Assembly: GCA_944990035.1 (NCBI GenBank)
Contig: CALYLX010000155.1
Coordinates: forward strand, 248,001 to 312,000
Reading direction: 5' to 3'
Length of the DNA: 64,000 nt
Origin: Clitopilus passeckerianus
Taxonomy: Eukaryota; Basidiomycota; Agaricomycetes; Agaricales; Entolomataceae
Part shown: positions 11,621-22,405 of the stretch, in pieces
How the letters are laid out: the number at the start of each line of letters is the position of its first letter
Numbering within the stretch: the stretch's first letter is position 1
Program-made: the position numbers and the translations under genes
Notes under the pieces: model-generated
Told to the model about the DNA's origin: nothing
What the model saw: the letters and a program-made list of their open reading frames with translations, nothing else
The model's database searches: none

Positions 11621-12963
11621 ATGGATTCAGGCAGCCCGGACAACTCTCCGACAAACATAACATGGATTAACGTTGGTCTCGCCCTCTCTTTCATTGGGTT
11701 TAATGTTATTGTCTCTGGTGCACTGGGATTGGGCATTGGCACTTCGCTGGCTATCGCAGCGGCAAGATGTATCATACAGCTTGGATTAGTTGCCACTGTT
11801 CTCGCTTCAGTCTTCCTGTACGAAAATGCATGGATAACTGCAGGTATCGCACGTAAGTACTTCCACCGCCTGCTACTGCTGCCACTTCCAAAAAAGTAGT
11901 AACATGCTCTTATCTATAGTACTCTTAAATACGCTTGGGGCCTTCGAAATCGGCAAGTTTCGACCGCTGGACAACCATGACTTTTTTATTCACCTTTCCG
12001 GCGCAGTGCAGTTGTCAACAACTCACCGCGAAGATACAGCGGAATGGTGCGTCTCCTGTTTCGTCAAAGAGTATCGATGGATGACCTGAACCTCGGTCCC
12101 CAGTTCCTTTCTGTCCTTGTAGCTATGGCGGGCTCTACGATACCAATTGCGATCATAGGCTCGATTGTCGCCATTGAAAATGAGCCGTTTTGGAAACCGA
12201 TCAAATTCAGTACGGTCCTCTGCATTTTTCATACTTGACGGCTGGTCCTCAACCTATTCCACGAAATTAGTTCCAATTGTGGGAATGCTTTGTGGAAACA
12301 CTATTTCGAGTATAGGAATAGCTGTGGGATATGTATTGAGAGAGCTCAGGTATGTGGTATCCTCATCTCTTCGTGGAAATCCCTTCCTGAGGTTCACCAG
12401 CGAAAACCGTGAAAGGGTAGAGGTCATGCTTGCATTTGGGGCTACCCGGATGGAAGCCTGTCGTCCGATTGCCCGACAGGCATTACGGACGGCCCTTACG
12501 CCTAGTATAAATAATATGAGGTTCGTTATTTCACTTCCCTACCGATGCCTGCTGAGATTGGCCCTGCACAAGTGTTCTCGGTATTATTTCGATTCCGGGA
12601 ATGATGACTGGTGCCATCCTTGGAGGTGCATCCGTTGAGCAGGCTGCCAAACTCCAGATTATCATTCAATTCATGATATCTGCATCAACCTCACTAGCAG
12701 CGGTCTATACCACATTGAGCGCAGTAGCCGTAACCGTGGATAGTGGATATAGAATACGGGACGATAGGATTCAAGAGGGAGGCGATCTACTTGTAAGGCT
12801 CAAGGAAGCGGTTGGACAGGGTATGGGCAGCGGGGTGAGTTCTGTATACAGTGCCACCAAAGGTTGGGCCACGAAGAGAATCAGGGCAATGAGAGGAATG
12901 TACCATGGAGATGGAGCAGACGATGAAAGAACACCACTACTGGGCAATGAAAACTCGCGGTAA
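11621..12963 (+). CDS. UPF0014 family membrane protein (FetB-like), copy B
   Basis: Tandem duplicate of the preceding gene, 465 bp downstream in the same direction. Seven exons (11621-11852, 11920-11952, 12012-12046, 12104-12209, 12271-12349, 12392-12520, 12573-12963) total 1005 nt, 334 residues. Exon lengths equal those of copy A except exon 6, which is 9 nt longer. All splice phases agree. It keeps the SENRERVEVMLAFGATRMEA loop, the PSINNM and SIPGMMTGAILGG motifs and the tail TPLLGNENSR. Nucleotide divergence is considerable while the frame is intact, which suggests both copies are under selection. Intron 2 has a GC donor (GCAAGT...GCAG). Transport role inferred from family; substrate unknown. 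Confidence 0.88.
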
Positions 12964-13174
12964 ATGAAATCAAGGTAGCCTTCACACGTGCTATCAAAGA
13001 CACATTGTAAATCACATAGAGTTATTGGACGGTATGCATGGTGAACGTTAGGACTTAGTTGAAATGCAGAAGGGATTTGAGTACCAAAGAAAAAATAAAA
13101 CGCCAGAAATAAAGTACGTACGTTGAACCATTATCATATAGGGATACGAGGTTCCCTAGGGGACTCGGACTCAC

Positions 13175-14155
13175 ATAGCCGTAGCTCATATCTGACTTGG
13201 GTGCGGGAGGATGATTCCCAGGTCCACAGGCTGTGCCGAATTCAGGTTTCCTCTGATCACATGAGCCATACAGTATGAAAAACGCCGCCTTCGCATCGCG
13301 TTTAAATCAAGCTCCATGAGTAAGTTGGAACCCACTCTATTGGAGATCAAACCTCTGAACACGAGGAGGCGGCCCCCTATGATATGCTGGGCAGAACAGA
13401 TGACGAATTCCACAGGCCAAAGCCAATCAGACTCGATGCTAGCAAGCCGGTCCGTAGCCGTGGATTTGTATTTTGTTTTCGCTTTGTCTCCCACCTGCCT
13501 GGCTTGAGATCACGGATGTCCAACCAAAGTCTCCCAAGGAATAGGTAAGCCTTATTGTCGTAGACCTGGACCGTTCGAAGAATGAATCTTATTGGAAAGT
13601 CTCGCTTGTATACGGGGCACCTCGAAACAACATTCTATTCGCTGTGAGGTTCCAATCCGACGTGCTAAAGGTCACGCGGATCTGGCGGCTCCGTGCCGAA
13701 CCGTCCACGAACCTGCATGATGGCGACTGGTAACATCCTTCAGGCCGTCGCAGGTGTTCCTGAAGGTCTCGGTATCTTTTCCGCGAGGTATACAGGATTT
13801 ACTTCCAACTAATGCCAAGCATTTTGAGTGCAGAGCTGTTTGGTGAACCAGCATCTCTTGTGCAGCACAGCGAATCTTCGGACTATCGCCCCGTCGAAGT
13901 GTTGGTTTAAACGTCTGTATCAAATAAGCTTACAGCACCGTTTTCTCAGGATTATATTGAGGATAGCTACCACCATCTGGAGGAACGAGATTGAGAGCCC
14001 TGGATTCGGCTAATTTCTGCCGCTAGTTTGACTCTCCCCGCGATAGTTTTGATGTCTTCTCCAGGTGAGCAGAGTCTAATGCGGATCGCAAGTTTCATAA
14101 CGGCGTCCCCAAGAAGGACCGTAGTCACCATGTGGATCAGACCTGCCTTCGTCAT
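13175..14155 (-). pseudogene. Inverted 5' half of a kelch-MYND paralog
   Basis: Read on the minus strand, it encodes degenerate kelch blades matching the neighbouring gene: WLWPVEF, then RLLVFRGLISN, LLMELDLNAM, and finally PAPKSDMSYGY at 13175. It stops at a splice-donor sequence, GTGAGT, just where the intact gene has its own donor after SDAAYAY. The segment has stops and shifts between blades. The matching acceptor and the rest of the protein lie on the opposite strand from 14248. The left limit is the exon end; the right limit (about 14155) is where similarity fades. Confidence 0.6.
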
Positions 14156-14247
14156 TTAAATACATCCTGAGCTCGGAGGTGGCTTGAAGATCTATGGGGC
14201 TGAATGTTGGGGGGACCATCTCAAGCACGCTGATTTTACTCTGTCAG

Positions 14248-15030
14248 AAATCGATAAGGTCATTGTCTTCAGAGGCGTCATTTACGAGTGCTCATACCGG
14301 ATCCCGAACACATCGCATACCATGGACTTCCTTATGTACGGAGATGCGTTTGTCTGGAGGCCTCGCAAAGCTGTGCGAGTGCCAGATCTCCAGCCAATTG
14401 GGTGCTCGGTGATAATGCTTTACCCAACCTTCGAGAAATGCGACCCGTCATCGGCGAATCCCGATGGCAGCAAGTCATGACGTGCGGCTTCCCCACTTAC
14501 CGCCGCCGGGCTCAGCTCGTTTGCGATCCAGACACCGGTAAAACCTACCTCTATGGGGGATACGCGAGGGCGGAAACGGTACCAAGCCGAAATCGCACGG
14601 AAGAATTGGCTCTTCGTGACGCCGAATACGATCCCACCTTTGTGAAATCCTCTGCATACTTTTTTGGGTCGGATGTTGTCAGAGGTGTAAAGGAGAAACA
14701 AAGTTATCATGTGTTTGGAGACGTGTGGCGGCTGCACATTGACATTCCTAGTGGCGATTTAGAGATGATAAACCAGGAGGATGGAATTCGGACAGCCCAG
14801 CCAGGACTATGGCAGCGATGCTTTGTGTGTGAGAAGGTGGGGTTCTGGAAGAAATATGGAGGTACGTGTGTTTCTCACAATATGCTTGATGATTCGTGTT
14901 GACAGAACATGGGCTAGGGACTTGCGGTGGGCTAGCCCATTTCTGTTCGAGGGACTGCCAAGTGAAGGGTTGGGTTGATCATAAGAGGCTTAACGAGTTT
15001 AGGAAAAGCTCTAGTCGACACTGTACCTGA
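14248..15030 (+). pseudogene. 3' half of the same kelch-MYND paralog
   Basis: Starts after a CTGTCAG acceptor with IDKVIVFRG, then a frame change near 14360-14470, then WQQVMTCGFPTYRRRAQL, TYLYGGYA, FGDVWRLHIDIPSGDLE and the MYND finger beginning CFVCEKVGFWKKYGGTC. An intron (14869 to about 14926) splits the finger. The second half of the finger reads FCSRDCQVKGWVDH, and the stop is at 15028. One zinc ligand is changed: KKY replaces KKC. It ends 59 bp from the end of the convergent intact gene. Because the first half is inverted upstream, no complete product can be made. Confidence 0.65.
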
Positions 15031-15089
15031 ATTATATTTATTGCTAGGTCCGAGCATTATAACGTACTTCTGAAGGAGTGAAGACGAAA

Positions 15090-17759
15090 TCAAGATTTTT
15101 TCCTACACGAATGCAACCGCCTATGTTCACTCCACGCTTTCCTCTGACAATCAGTCGAGCAGAAGAATGCCCGTCCACCACAAGTACCTATTAATCATCA
15201 CATTGAATAAAACACTATCAAACAACCAAAGACACCAAGAACCGAACTCACCACCACACTTCTTAAAGAACCCAAAATCCTTGCACCCAAAACACCTCTG
15301 CCACGGCCCCACCAAGGCACTCGACGCCTCATACTCCATATCAACCCCCTCAAACCCCCCGCTAGGAACATCCACACACAGCTGCCACATGTCCCCAAAC
15401 ATCCTATTCAGCGCAGGCTTAGCCACCGATGGGCCCGCCTGCTCGGGGGTGATACCTATTAGTGCTGCCCTGTCCATAAGAAGTGTCGGTTGTTCGGCTT
15501 CGCGCTTCAGGACTTGCGAGACGGTGAGGGATTTGTAAGGGGAGGCGACGGCAGCGACTTCGCCTCCGTAGATGTAGATCGAGCCGGTGGAGGGGTCGCA
15601 GGCGAGTTGGGCGGCTTGGCGGTAGGAGGGGAAGCTAGGGGTAAGGATTTGGTGCCAGCGGTACGGTTGGTCTTGGTCTTTTGTGCCGGCGGCAGGAGGG
15701 GATTTACTGTAGATGAAGGTATCCGCGTAGCAGGATGAGGTGAAGTGGTTGCGAGCACCCTCGAGCTCGAAGGGACACATTGAGTTGATTCCTCCGAAGA
15801 TAACGAACTGGTCCAGTTTTTCGTTCTGTAGCATCAAGTCAGCCGTAGAGTCGAGGACCTTAGATTCAATCGGTAGAACGTACGTAGGCATAAGCTGCAT
15901 CTGACCTAGGAGCCGGCACATTCCCTCTTTGCACCTCCCTCCTCCACTTCCCCGTCTCTATACCCCAACTCCACAAATCATCATACACCCACGCCTCCTC
16001 AGGCGCATATCGATTCGCTGCCATAACAGCCATCTTCCTATCACTAGAACACACGCCCGAGTACAAATAAAACCTCTCATCCTTCCCCACCCACGACGCC
16101 GCAAAATGCCTCGGCCCAGGCATATTTGGATTATTATGCCGTTGTATCGCAGGGTGCCCACTGATTCGCCTCCACTTGAGAGTGGAGAGGTTAAGTTCCA
16201 TGAAAAGGTCATTCCCACTCGAACTCCAATAACTCGTCCCACCGAACACCAGGAGCCGGTTTTGGATGATTTCTAAACAGAACGCCTGGCAGAATTGAAA
16301 ATGCCATGGCCAGGTTTTGATTCCATCCCTTTTGTCGGCTGGCGAGGGTACGAAGGAGGTGAGGGAGGCAGACCATTTTGAGGTGGTGAGATCGAAGGTG
16401 ATGAGGCGCGGGTGGCCGTGGAAGATGTAGATCTTGCCTTTGTAGAGACGCGAGCCGCCGGGGATCATCATGCGGACGCCATTGGAGCCGACGATGGAGG
16501 GGGGACACCGGGAGACGAATTCCCAGCCTGAGGAGTTTTGGGCGGAGAGGTTGAGCCGCCAGATGTCGTTACAGTCCGGAGCTGTTGATCTGAAGGTTCC
16601 CATTTTCATACCTCCGACGATGTAGAAGTAACCTGAGTTAGCCGGGATGAGTCCTCCTCCAAGCGAGACTTGAAGAAGGGATAGATAGATCACCTTTCCA
16701 GATAAAACTACCCGCGCTGTGTCTAGACCCCATCTTATCGTTCGTTTTGACAGAGAGCTTCCGCCATAACCCTCGAACCTGGAGTTTGGGAAAGTCGAGT
16801 TTAGACTTGGGATTGAAGGCAGGATCTGGGTGTCGCAAGTGTCGGAGCGCCAAAAGCTCCTGGCCGACCTGTTCAAAGGCGATTTCGGCCGCTGCGCGTG
16901 GTAGTTGGATCAAACGACGCTGTGCGAGATTCAGGTAGTAAGCGTAGGCGGCGGTATTGTTTAGGCTTTTAAAGACTCGAGCCCTAGTGATGAGGTTGCT
17001 GAAATGTGTGGCGACGTTTTCTCCGTAGTCTTTGAATATCCATTCGGAGTGCGCCCATTCTGCTCAAGAAAGGAGATTCGGGATGGGAGAGCTTGGTAAG
17101 AGGGAAACGCGTACCGTGCTCTCGAGATAGAGGTTCTGAGTACCATTGGTTTCTATAAAGGATGTCGAGTTCTTGCAGCCAGGGCAGGACCTGAAGTGAA
17201 GATGAGATAAATATCGAGGTGCGGCGAAGGTACACCTCGCCTCTTGAGGATCACAGCCCAACAAGATTTTCGAGCGGGCCAAACAGCTCAGGTATTCCGT
17301 AAGGAAGTATGTGTCCTTTGGGCCCATCTTCTGGTAATATTCTGACAGCAGTGGAATATTGCCTGTTGTAGGGTAATGCCGGCCTTTATACAGCTTTCTG
17401 AGACACAGGAGTGTTAGCTTTTCGACCTTGCTATATCGTTTGTCTGTCATCAATTCTTTGCATCGAGCCATTCTGACGATTCGGAGGTCCAGGGTGAGAA
17501 ATAGAGAGCTATCTAGAAAAGAGAAAGCTTACATTTCGTCCTTGGAACATAGGTCGAAGTATTCCGGGTCGTCTGTGATAGAATCTGCGTCGTCCTCCAC
17601 CAACTTGAACTCGTCGATCATAGCTCTCATTGCAGCCAAATCGAAGCCGTTACTGGAGGTTTCGACTGTTATTTGGCTGTTTGTTTCTTCAGGAGATACT
17701 TGAAGTGGGGAAAACGATAGGAATACAGGTCCTGTCGACGGCTGCGTTGAGCCTGGCAT
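15090..17759 (-). CDS. Kelch-repeat protein with C-terminal MYND zinc finger
   Basis: Starts at 17759 (MPGSTQPSTG) and stops at 15090-15092, with about six introns. The N-terminal part is Ser/Thr-rich and acidic, then helical (MARCKELMTDKRYSKVEKLT after an intron at 17533). The middle is a beta-propeller of kelch-like blades, seen as repeated strand motifs YIVGG, IYIFHG, LLVFGG, FYLYSG, FVIFGG and IYIYGG, each with a Trp further on. After the propeller comes a MYND finger, CFGCKDFGFFKKCGGTCGG, continuing FFCSTDCQRKAWSEHRRLHSC across an intron that splits Gly. Kelch propellers and MYND fingers both bind protein partners, so an adaptor role is likely, but no specific pathway can be named. The broken paralog lies tail to tail with it. 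Exact N-terminal intron borders are less certain than the kelch and MYND parts. Confidence 0.75.
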
Positions 17760-18511
17760 GCTGGCTGGTTCGAAGGGACTGAGTAGTCGTGGTTCTGGCT
17801 TCGCGGCCTATCCGATAGAGAAGGTGCATTGTGTCCACCTGATGGATGTAAAGTATTGATCATCAACGAAGCCAATTGAAGCGTTTGTTAAAGTCATTGT
17901 TCGAGTTCTTTAGCAATAGCAGATGACCGTGCGGTAAAAGCCGTGAGAAATTCCGATGAGAGAAAGGTCATCGTGCAGCCTTACAGCTACTTACAAGCTT
18001 TCAAAGGAGGTCAGCAGGCCATTTCGGCTTCCTGACTACAGAGGGTCGAAAAATACATTGACGCGTTCCTACAAATCAATTTCGAATCAACCCCACTGCT
18101 TGCCCAATCAGCAAGAGTTCGTAGAGAAAGCTCTGCTATCACTTGTGATGTGTGGGTTACTCTGTATCCAACTTCAAATTTGGTTCAATCTGGTTCTTGC
18201 TGCTTGCAGCCGAATTTTCGATACCTTCTTGCATGAACGACAGATTCCAGCACATTCGGTACTCGTCGCCCAGGATGGTCCTTGCTCGATATCTGCTTGC
18301 TGACGAGATCTATGTTAGTCATTGCCATGCAGTTGCTTATCTGATAAGATGTAACCATGAGCACGCAATTCCAAACGGAAAACCCGAACGCGTCGCTTGT
18401 CGGCAGTCCACTCAGTACTCTGCTCTCCATTTAATCCCGCAACACTCCTCCACAATATCGCGCAATCCTATAATACCACCACGAGCTCTGGGCTAGCAAC
18501 CAACACCCCAA
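17760..18511. other. Intergenic, divergent promoters
   Basis: 752 bp between the divergent kelch-MYND gene and ATM1. No coding frame of note; it should hold both promoters. No specific motif stood out. Confidence 0.4.
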
Positions 18512-21066
18512 ATGCTCGGAGCAATCCTCCAAAGAGCAACATGCAGCACTAGCTCGAGAGCATCCAGCCTACTAGCTTCAACCTCGGCTCGGCTCGTGCA
18601 ACGAGTCAATCATGCCCCTTCCCTCCTTGCTCCGATTCGACCCATCCATTCCACATCTCGCAAGGAATGGAACCTCGGCAAACTAGCGTGTCATGACCGA
18701 CCAGCAAGTCTCCAACTTCGACGGTTTCAGCACCTAGCTAGCCGACCGGATCCACCACAAGCACAGAAGCAACCGGGACAGGAATCACAAGGGCAGGCGA
18801 AACCACCCCCGGTGGCGGAGCCAACCAATCCCCTGGAGACGAAGAATACGACAGTTCAAGAACAGAGAAGGATAGACTGGAATATAGTGAAGAAGTTGAT
18901 GGTGAATGTGTGGCCCAAGAATGACTGGAAGACGAGGGGAACAGTGTTACTTGGGTTTGCGTTGCTGATAGGTGGAAAGGTAGGTTTTCTGTATTCTTCT
19001 TTCCTATGTCAATTAAACCACAGTATAAAGGTGCTCAATGTCCAAGTCCCACTGATATTCAAAAATATCATCGATTCATTGAACATTGACATGACTTCCC
19101 AATCAACAGTATGGGTTATAGCAGGATCTCTCATTCTCGGATGTACGTTTGCCCACGCTCCCTGCTCTGAACCACCCTCAACTACGAACAGACGGAGCTG
19201 CAAGAATCGGCGCCACCGTCTTCGGTGAACTCCTCAACGCAGTTTTTGCTGGCATCGGACAGCGGGCTGTACGCAAAGTGGCCCGGGAGACATTCGAGCA
19301 CCTGCTCAACCTTGATATGAGGTTCCACCTGACAAGGCAGACTGGCGGCTTGACCAGAGCTATCGATCGAGGGACAAAGTAAGGCTTTGCCCAAGCTCAA
19401 CTCATGGTAACCTGCTAACCAGAGAGCTGTCTAGAGGAATAACTTTCCTCCTCCAAGCGGTCTTGTTCAGGATAGTTCCTACTGCGTTGGAGATCACTAT
19501 GGTTTGCGGTATCTTGGTGAGTCCTAATTCCTATTCTTGTGAACTGGGGAGCTTAATGACATCGTCAACCAGACCTACAAATTCGGTTGGGACTTTGCTG
19601 CAATCACCGCTATTGCTATGGCTGCCTACACCTGGTTCACAGTCCGCACGACATCCTGGCGCACCCAGTTCAGAAGGGACGCGAACAAAGCGGATAATAA
19701 GGCAGCTAGTGTGGCTGTTGATTCGCTGATTAACTTCGAGGCTGTCAAGGTCGGTCTTCGTCCTCCTCTCCTGTCTTCAGAAGTAGCTGAATGCGTGGTT
19801 TGGAACAGAATTTCAATAATGAGAAATACGAAGTTGCACAGTATGATAAACACCTAGCATCTTATGAGAAGTCGTCGGTGAAGATATCCACCTCGCTGGC
19901 GTACCTCAATTCGGGACAGAACGTCATCTTCTCGAGTGCTCTGACGGGAGCTATGTTCCTTGCTGCTCAAGGTGTAGTCAACGGTACGTCTCCTTGCCTT
20001 CCTTCCCTATTTACCCTCTGACGAAATCCTCCCATACAGGCACAATGACAGTCGGCGACCTCGTAATGGTAAACCAACTGATCTTCCAGCTCTCCCTCCC
20101 ACTCAACTTCCTCGGCACCATCTACCGTGAACTTCGCCAAAACCTCCTCGACATGGAAGTCCTCTTCAACCTCGTCGAGAAGAACCCACCACCCTTGGAC
20201 GCTCCTAACGCTAAACCCCTCTCCCTCTCCAAAGGCGGCTCGATTCGATTCGAGAACGTCACCTTTGGGTATCACCCTGAGCGCCCGATATTCAAGAACC
20301 TGAGCTTCACGATCCCAGCGGGGAAGAAGGTCGCATTCGTGGGGCCGTCGGGGTGTGGGAAGAGTACAGTCTTCAGGCTGCTTTACCGGTTTTACGATCC
20401 GAAAGAGGGGCGGATATTCATCGACGACCAGAACATTTACTCTATAACTATGGACTCGCTGCGGAGGAATATTGGGGTGGTCCCGCAGGATACGCCGTTG
20501 TTCCACTCGGATGTGATGCATAATATTAGGTATGGACGGTTGGAGGCGAGTGATGAGGAGGTGAAGGAGGCGGCGAGGAAGGCGAATGTGGATAGGACGA
20601 TTGCGAAGTTGCCGGAGGGGTATGCGACGAAGGTTGGTGAGAGAGGGTTGATGATAAGTGGGGGTGAGAAGCAGAGGTTGGCGGTGGCCAGGGTTCTATT
20701 GAAGGATCCTCCGATTTTGTTCTTCGATGAGGCAGTATGTTGTTTACCCTTTTCCTCTTTTCGCGGTTTATCTTACTCGTTGGAATACTACAGACCTCCG
20801 CTTTGGATGCACATACTGAATCTGAACTAATGAAAACCCTCAATGCGACGCTCCTCTCGAACAACCGCACCAGCATCTTCATTGCGCATCGACTACGCAC
20901 GGTTGTTGAAGCAGACCTTATTATCGTCATGAACAACGGTGAGGTCGTCGAGGAGGGTACACATGACGAGTTATTGAAGAAGGGTGGGTTGTATTGGAGT
21001 ATGTGGCAGCAGCAGGCTTCGTTGGAAGGCTTTGGTGCAGATGCCGAGGAGAGTGTTAGTTCGTAG
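18512..21066 (+). CDS. ATM1: Mitochondrial iron-sulfur cluster exporter, ABC half-transporter
   Basis: Eight exons (18512-18979, 19031-19142, 19192-19378, 19435-19516, 19573-19749, 19809-19983, 20040-20734, 20794-21066) total 2169 nt, 722 residues, the usual Atm1 length. The first ~90 residues are rich in Arg, Ser and Ala with few acidic residues, a mitochondrial presequence. The transmembrane domain follows, with the Atm1 stretch [20 protein letters not shown]. The nucleotide-binding domain has Walker A (GPSGCGKST), Q-loop, signature ([14 protein letters not shown]), Walker B (ILFFDEA), D-loop (SALDAHTE) and the switch His (IFIAHRL). Atm1 homodimers in the inner membrane export a glutathione-linked sulfur or Fe-S species needed for cytosolic Fe-S assembly and iron sensing. 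The gene looks intact. Confidence 0.97.
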
Positions 21067-22405
21067 GCCGGATGAAATATAGATTCATTCGTGTATTTTC
21101 TATTTTTGTTGGTATACCATCCATCCCCAGACCATTTGTTATACGTAGTAAATTTAACTTTAATCTAATAAACACAAGCATAAGTTGTGAATACCCAGAC
21201 TCGCCGTTTCTCATTCGTTTTGATCGTGGAGGGGCTGAAGATGCTTACGGGAAGTATTCGGTCTGGTAGGGTGAAATGAATAGTCGAAATTCCGCCAGTG
21301 CCTGTCAGCCTTAACAATGGGTGAGGGTTCGCAAGAGAGCCAGGGGCAAATCCAATTCAGAGAAAACTGAGATCGGACCGATGGGCCGGAATGTCAAATG
21401 CAGCGTCACCTGACTCCAAATGGGTGATTCCGAATCCCGAATCTGGTTCCGTCGTTCTGAACCATGACGATGTCAATGAACACTACTGAAGACTGGAATC
21501 CGTACCTTGGCAGCTCATGTTACTCACAAGCACGAGAAGTCTCATTCATTGGGGCTTGGCTTGTGTGGTCTTAGGAACAATATTTGGACTATCGGAAGAA
21601 GTCCTTGGTCAAGTCGACGGTCAAGGATCGAATGGCGCAAGAACTCGATGTCTAAATCCCATGTCCGAGAAACAACCACGATTATTTTGACTCCACTTCC
21701 TTCATAGGTGTCAATTCAAACGATATTGGCTGGGATGGAGCGGCGGCGGCTACATAAAGCCTCGCTTTGGCCACCGGATACTTTATAGAACGGAGAAATG
21801 GATCTGGTAGAACAACAGAAAATCCCTCTCGGGGGCGTACCGAGGGAACGAAGAAGGTCGAGGCATGACGGGTGGCCACAGTGGTAGGCGAAGAGTGGGT
21901 TTATTCTGGTGGTTGTTGGACGGCCCGAGTACCGGGTTCCAAAGGAGATGACCTTCCGCCCTTATGGTGATTTGTCCATCAAGGTGTGTACTGTCCCAGA
22001 ACCAAGTCTAACGTTGTGCTGATCGTCACAGCCGTGGGCAACTCAGGCTTCAGCGACACGGTCATCCAACGACATAAAATACACGAACTATCAGCATTGT
22101 CACTGTCGAAGTGGGGCAAATTTTCCGAGGCCTGATCACCTGTGTAATGGTGAGCAAGACTAGCGTGGATGCTTGTTGTACGAGTATGATGGGTCTAGCT
22201 ACACTTCAAGAGAGCCCTTCGTTTTGGCGGACACATAGGCTCGACATGCGAGAAATCGACTCATTTCAAACCGGTATTTCTCCGTAGCTTCCTCATGGGA
22301 CGCTGGGCATCTGCTCGACGACCTTCTCCGCCGAGGTTAAGTGGGTTTGGAGGACACGTTAAATACCCCCACGAAGGGCAACCGTCTTTCAACAACAACC
22401 TGAAG
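21067..22405. other. Intergenic; conserved block upstream of GH3 gene
   Basis: No gene recognised. From about 21895 to the GH3 start, blocks of sequence are shared with the region upstream of the GH3 pseudogene (about 52200-52600), for example GCACGCTGGGCATCTGCTC-like sequence at 22295-22318, which suggests the duplication included some 500 bp of promoter. Confidence 0.45.

Noticed and set aside
15507..16508. Several minus and plus frames of 80-115 codons over the kelch gene
   Set aside because: Alternate frames of the kelch-MYND coding sequence, whose blade motifs define the true frame.
19967..20521. 184-codon minus-strand frame
   Set aside because: Shadow of ATM1, which has full domain evidence on the + strand.
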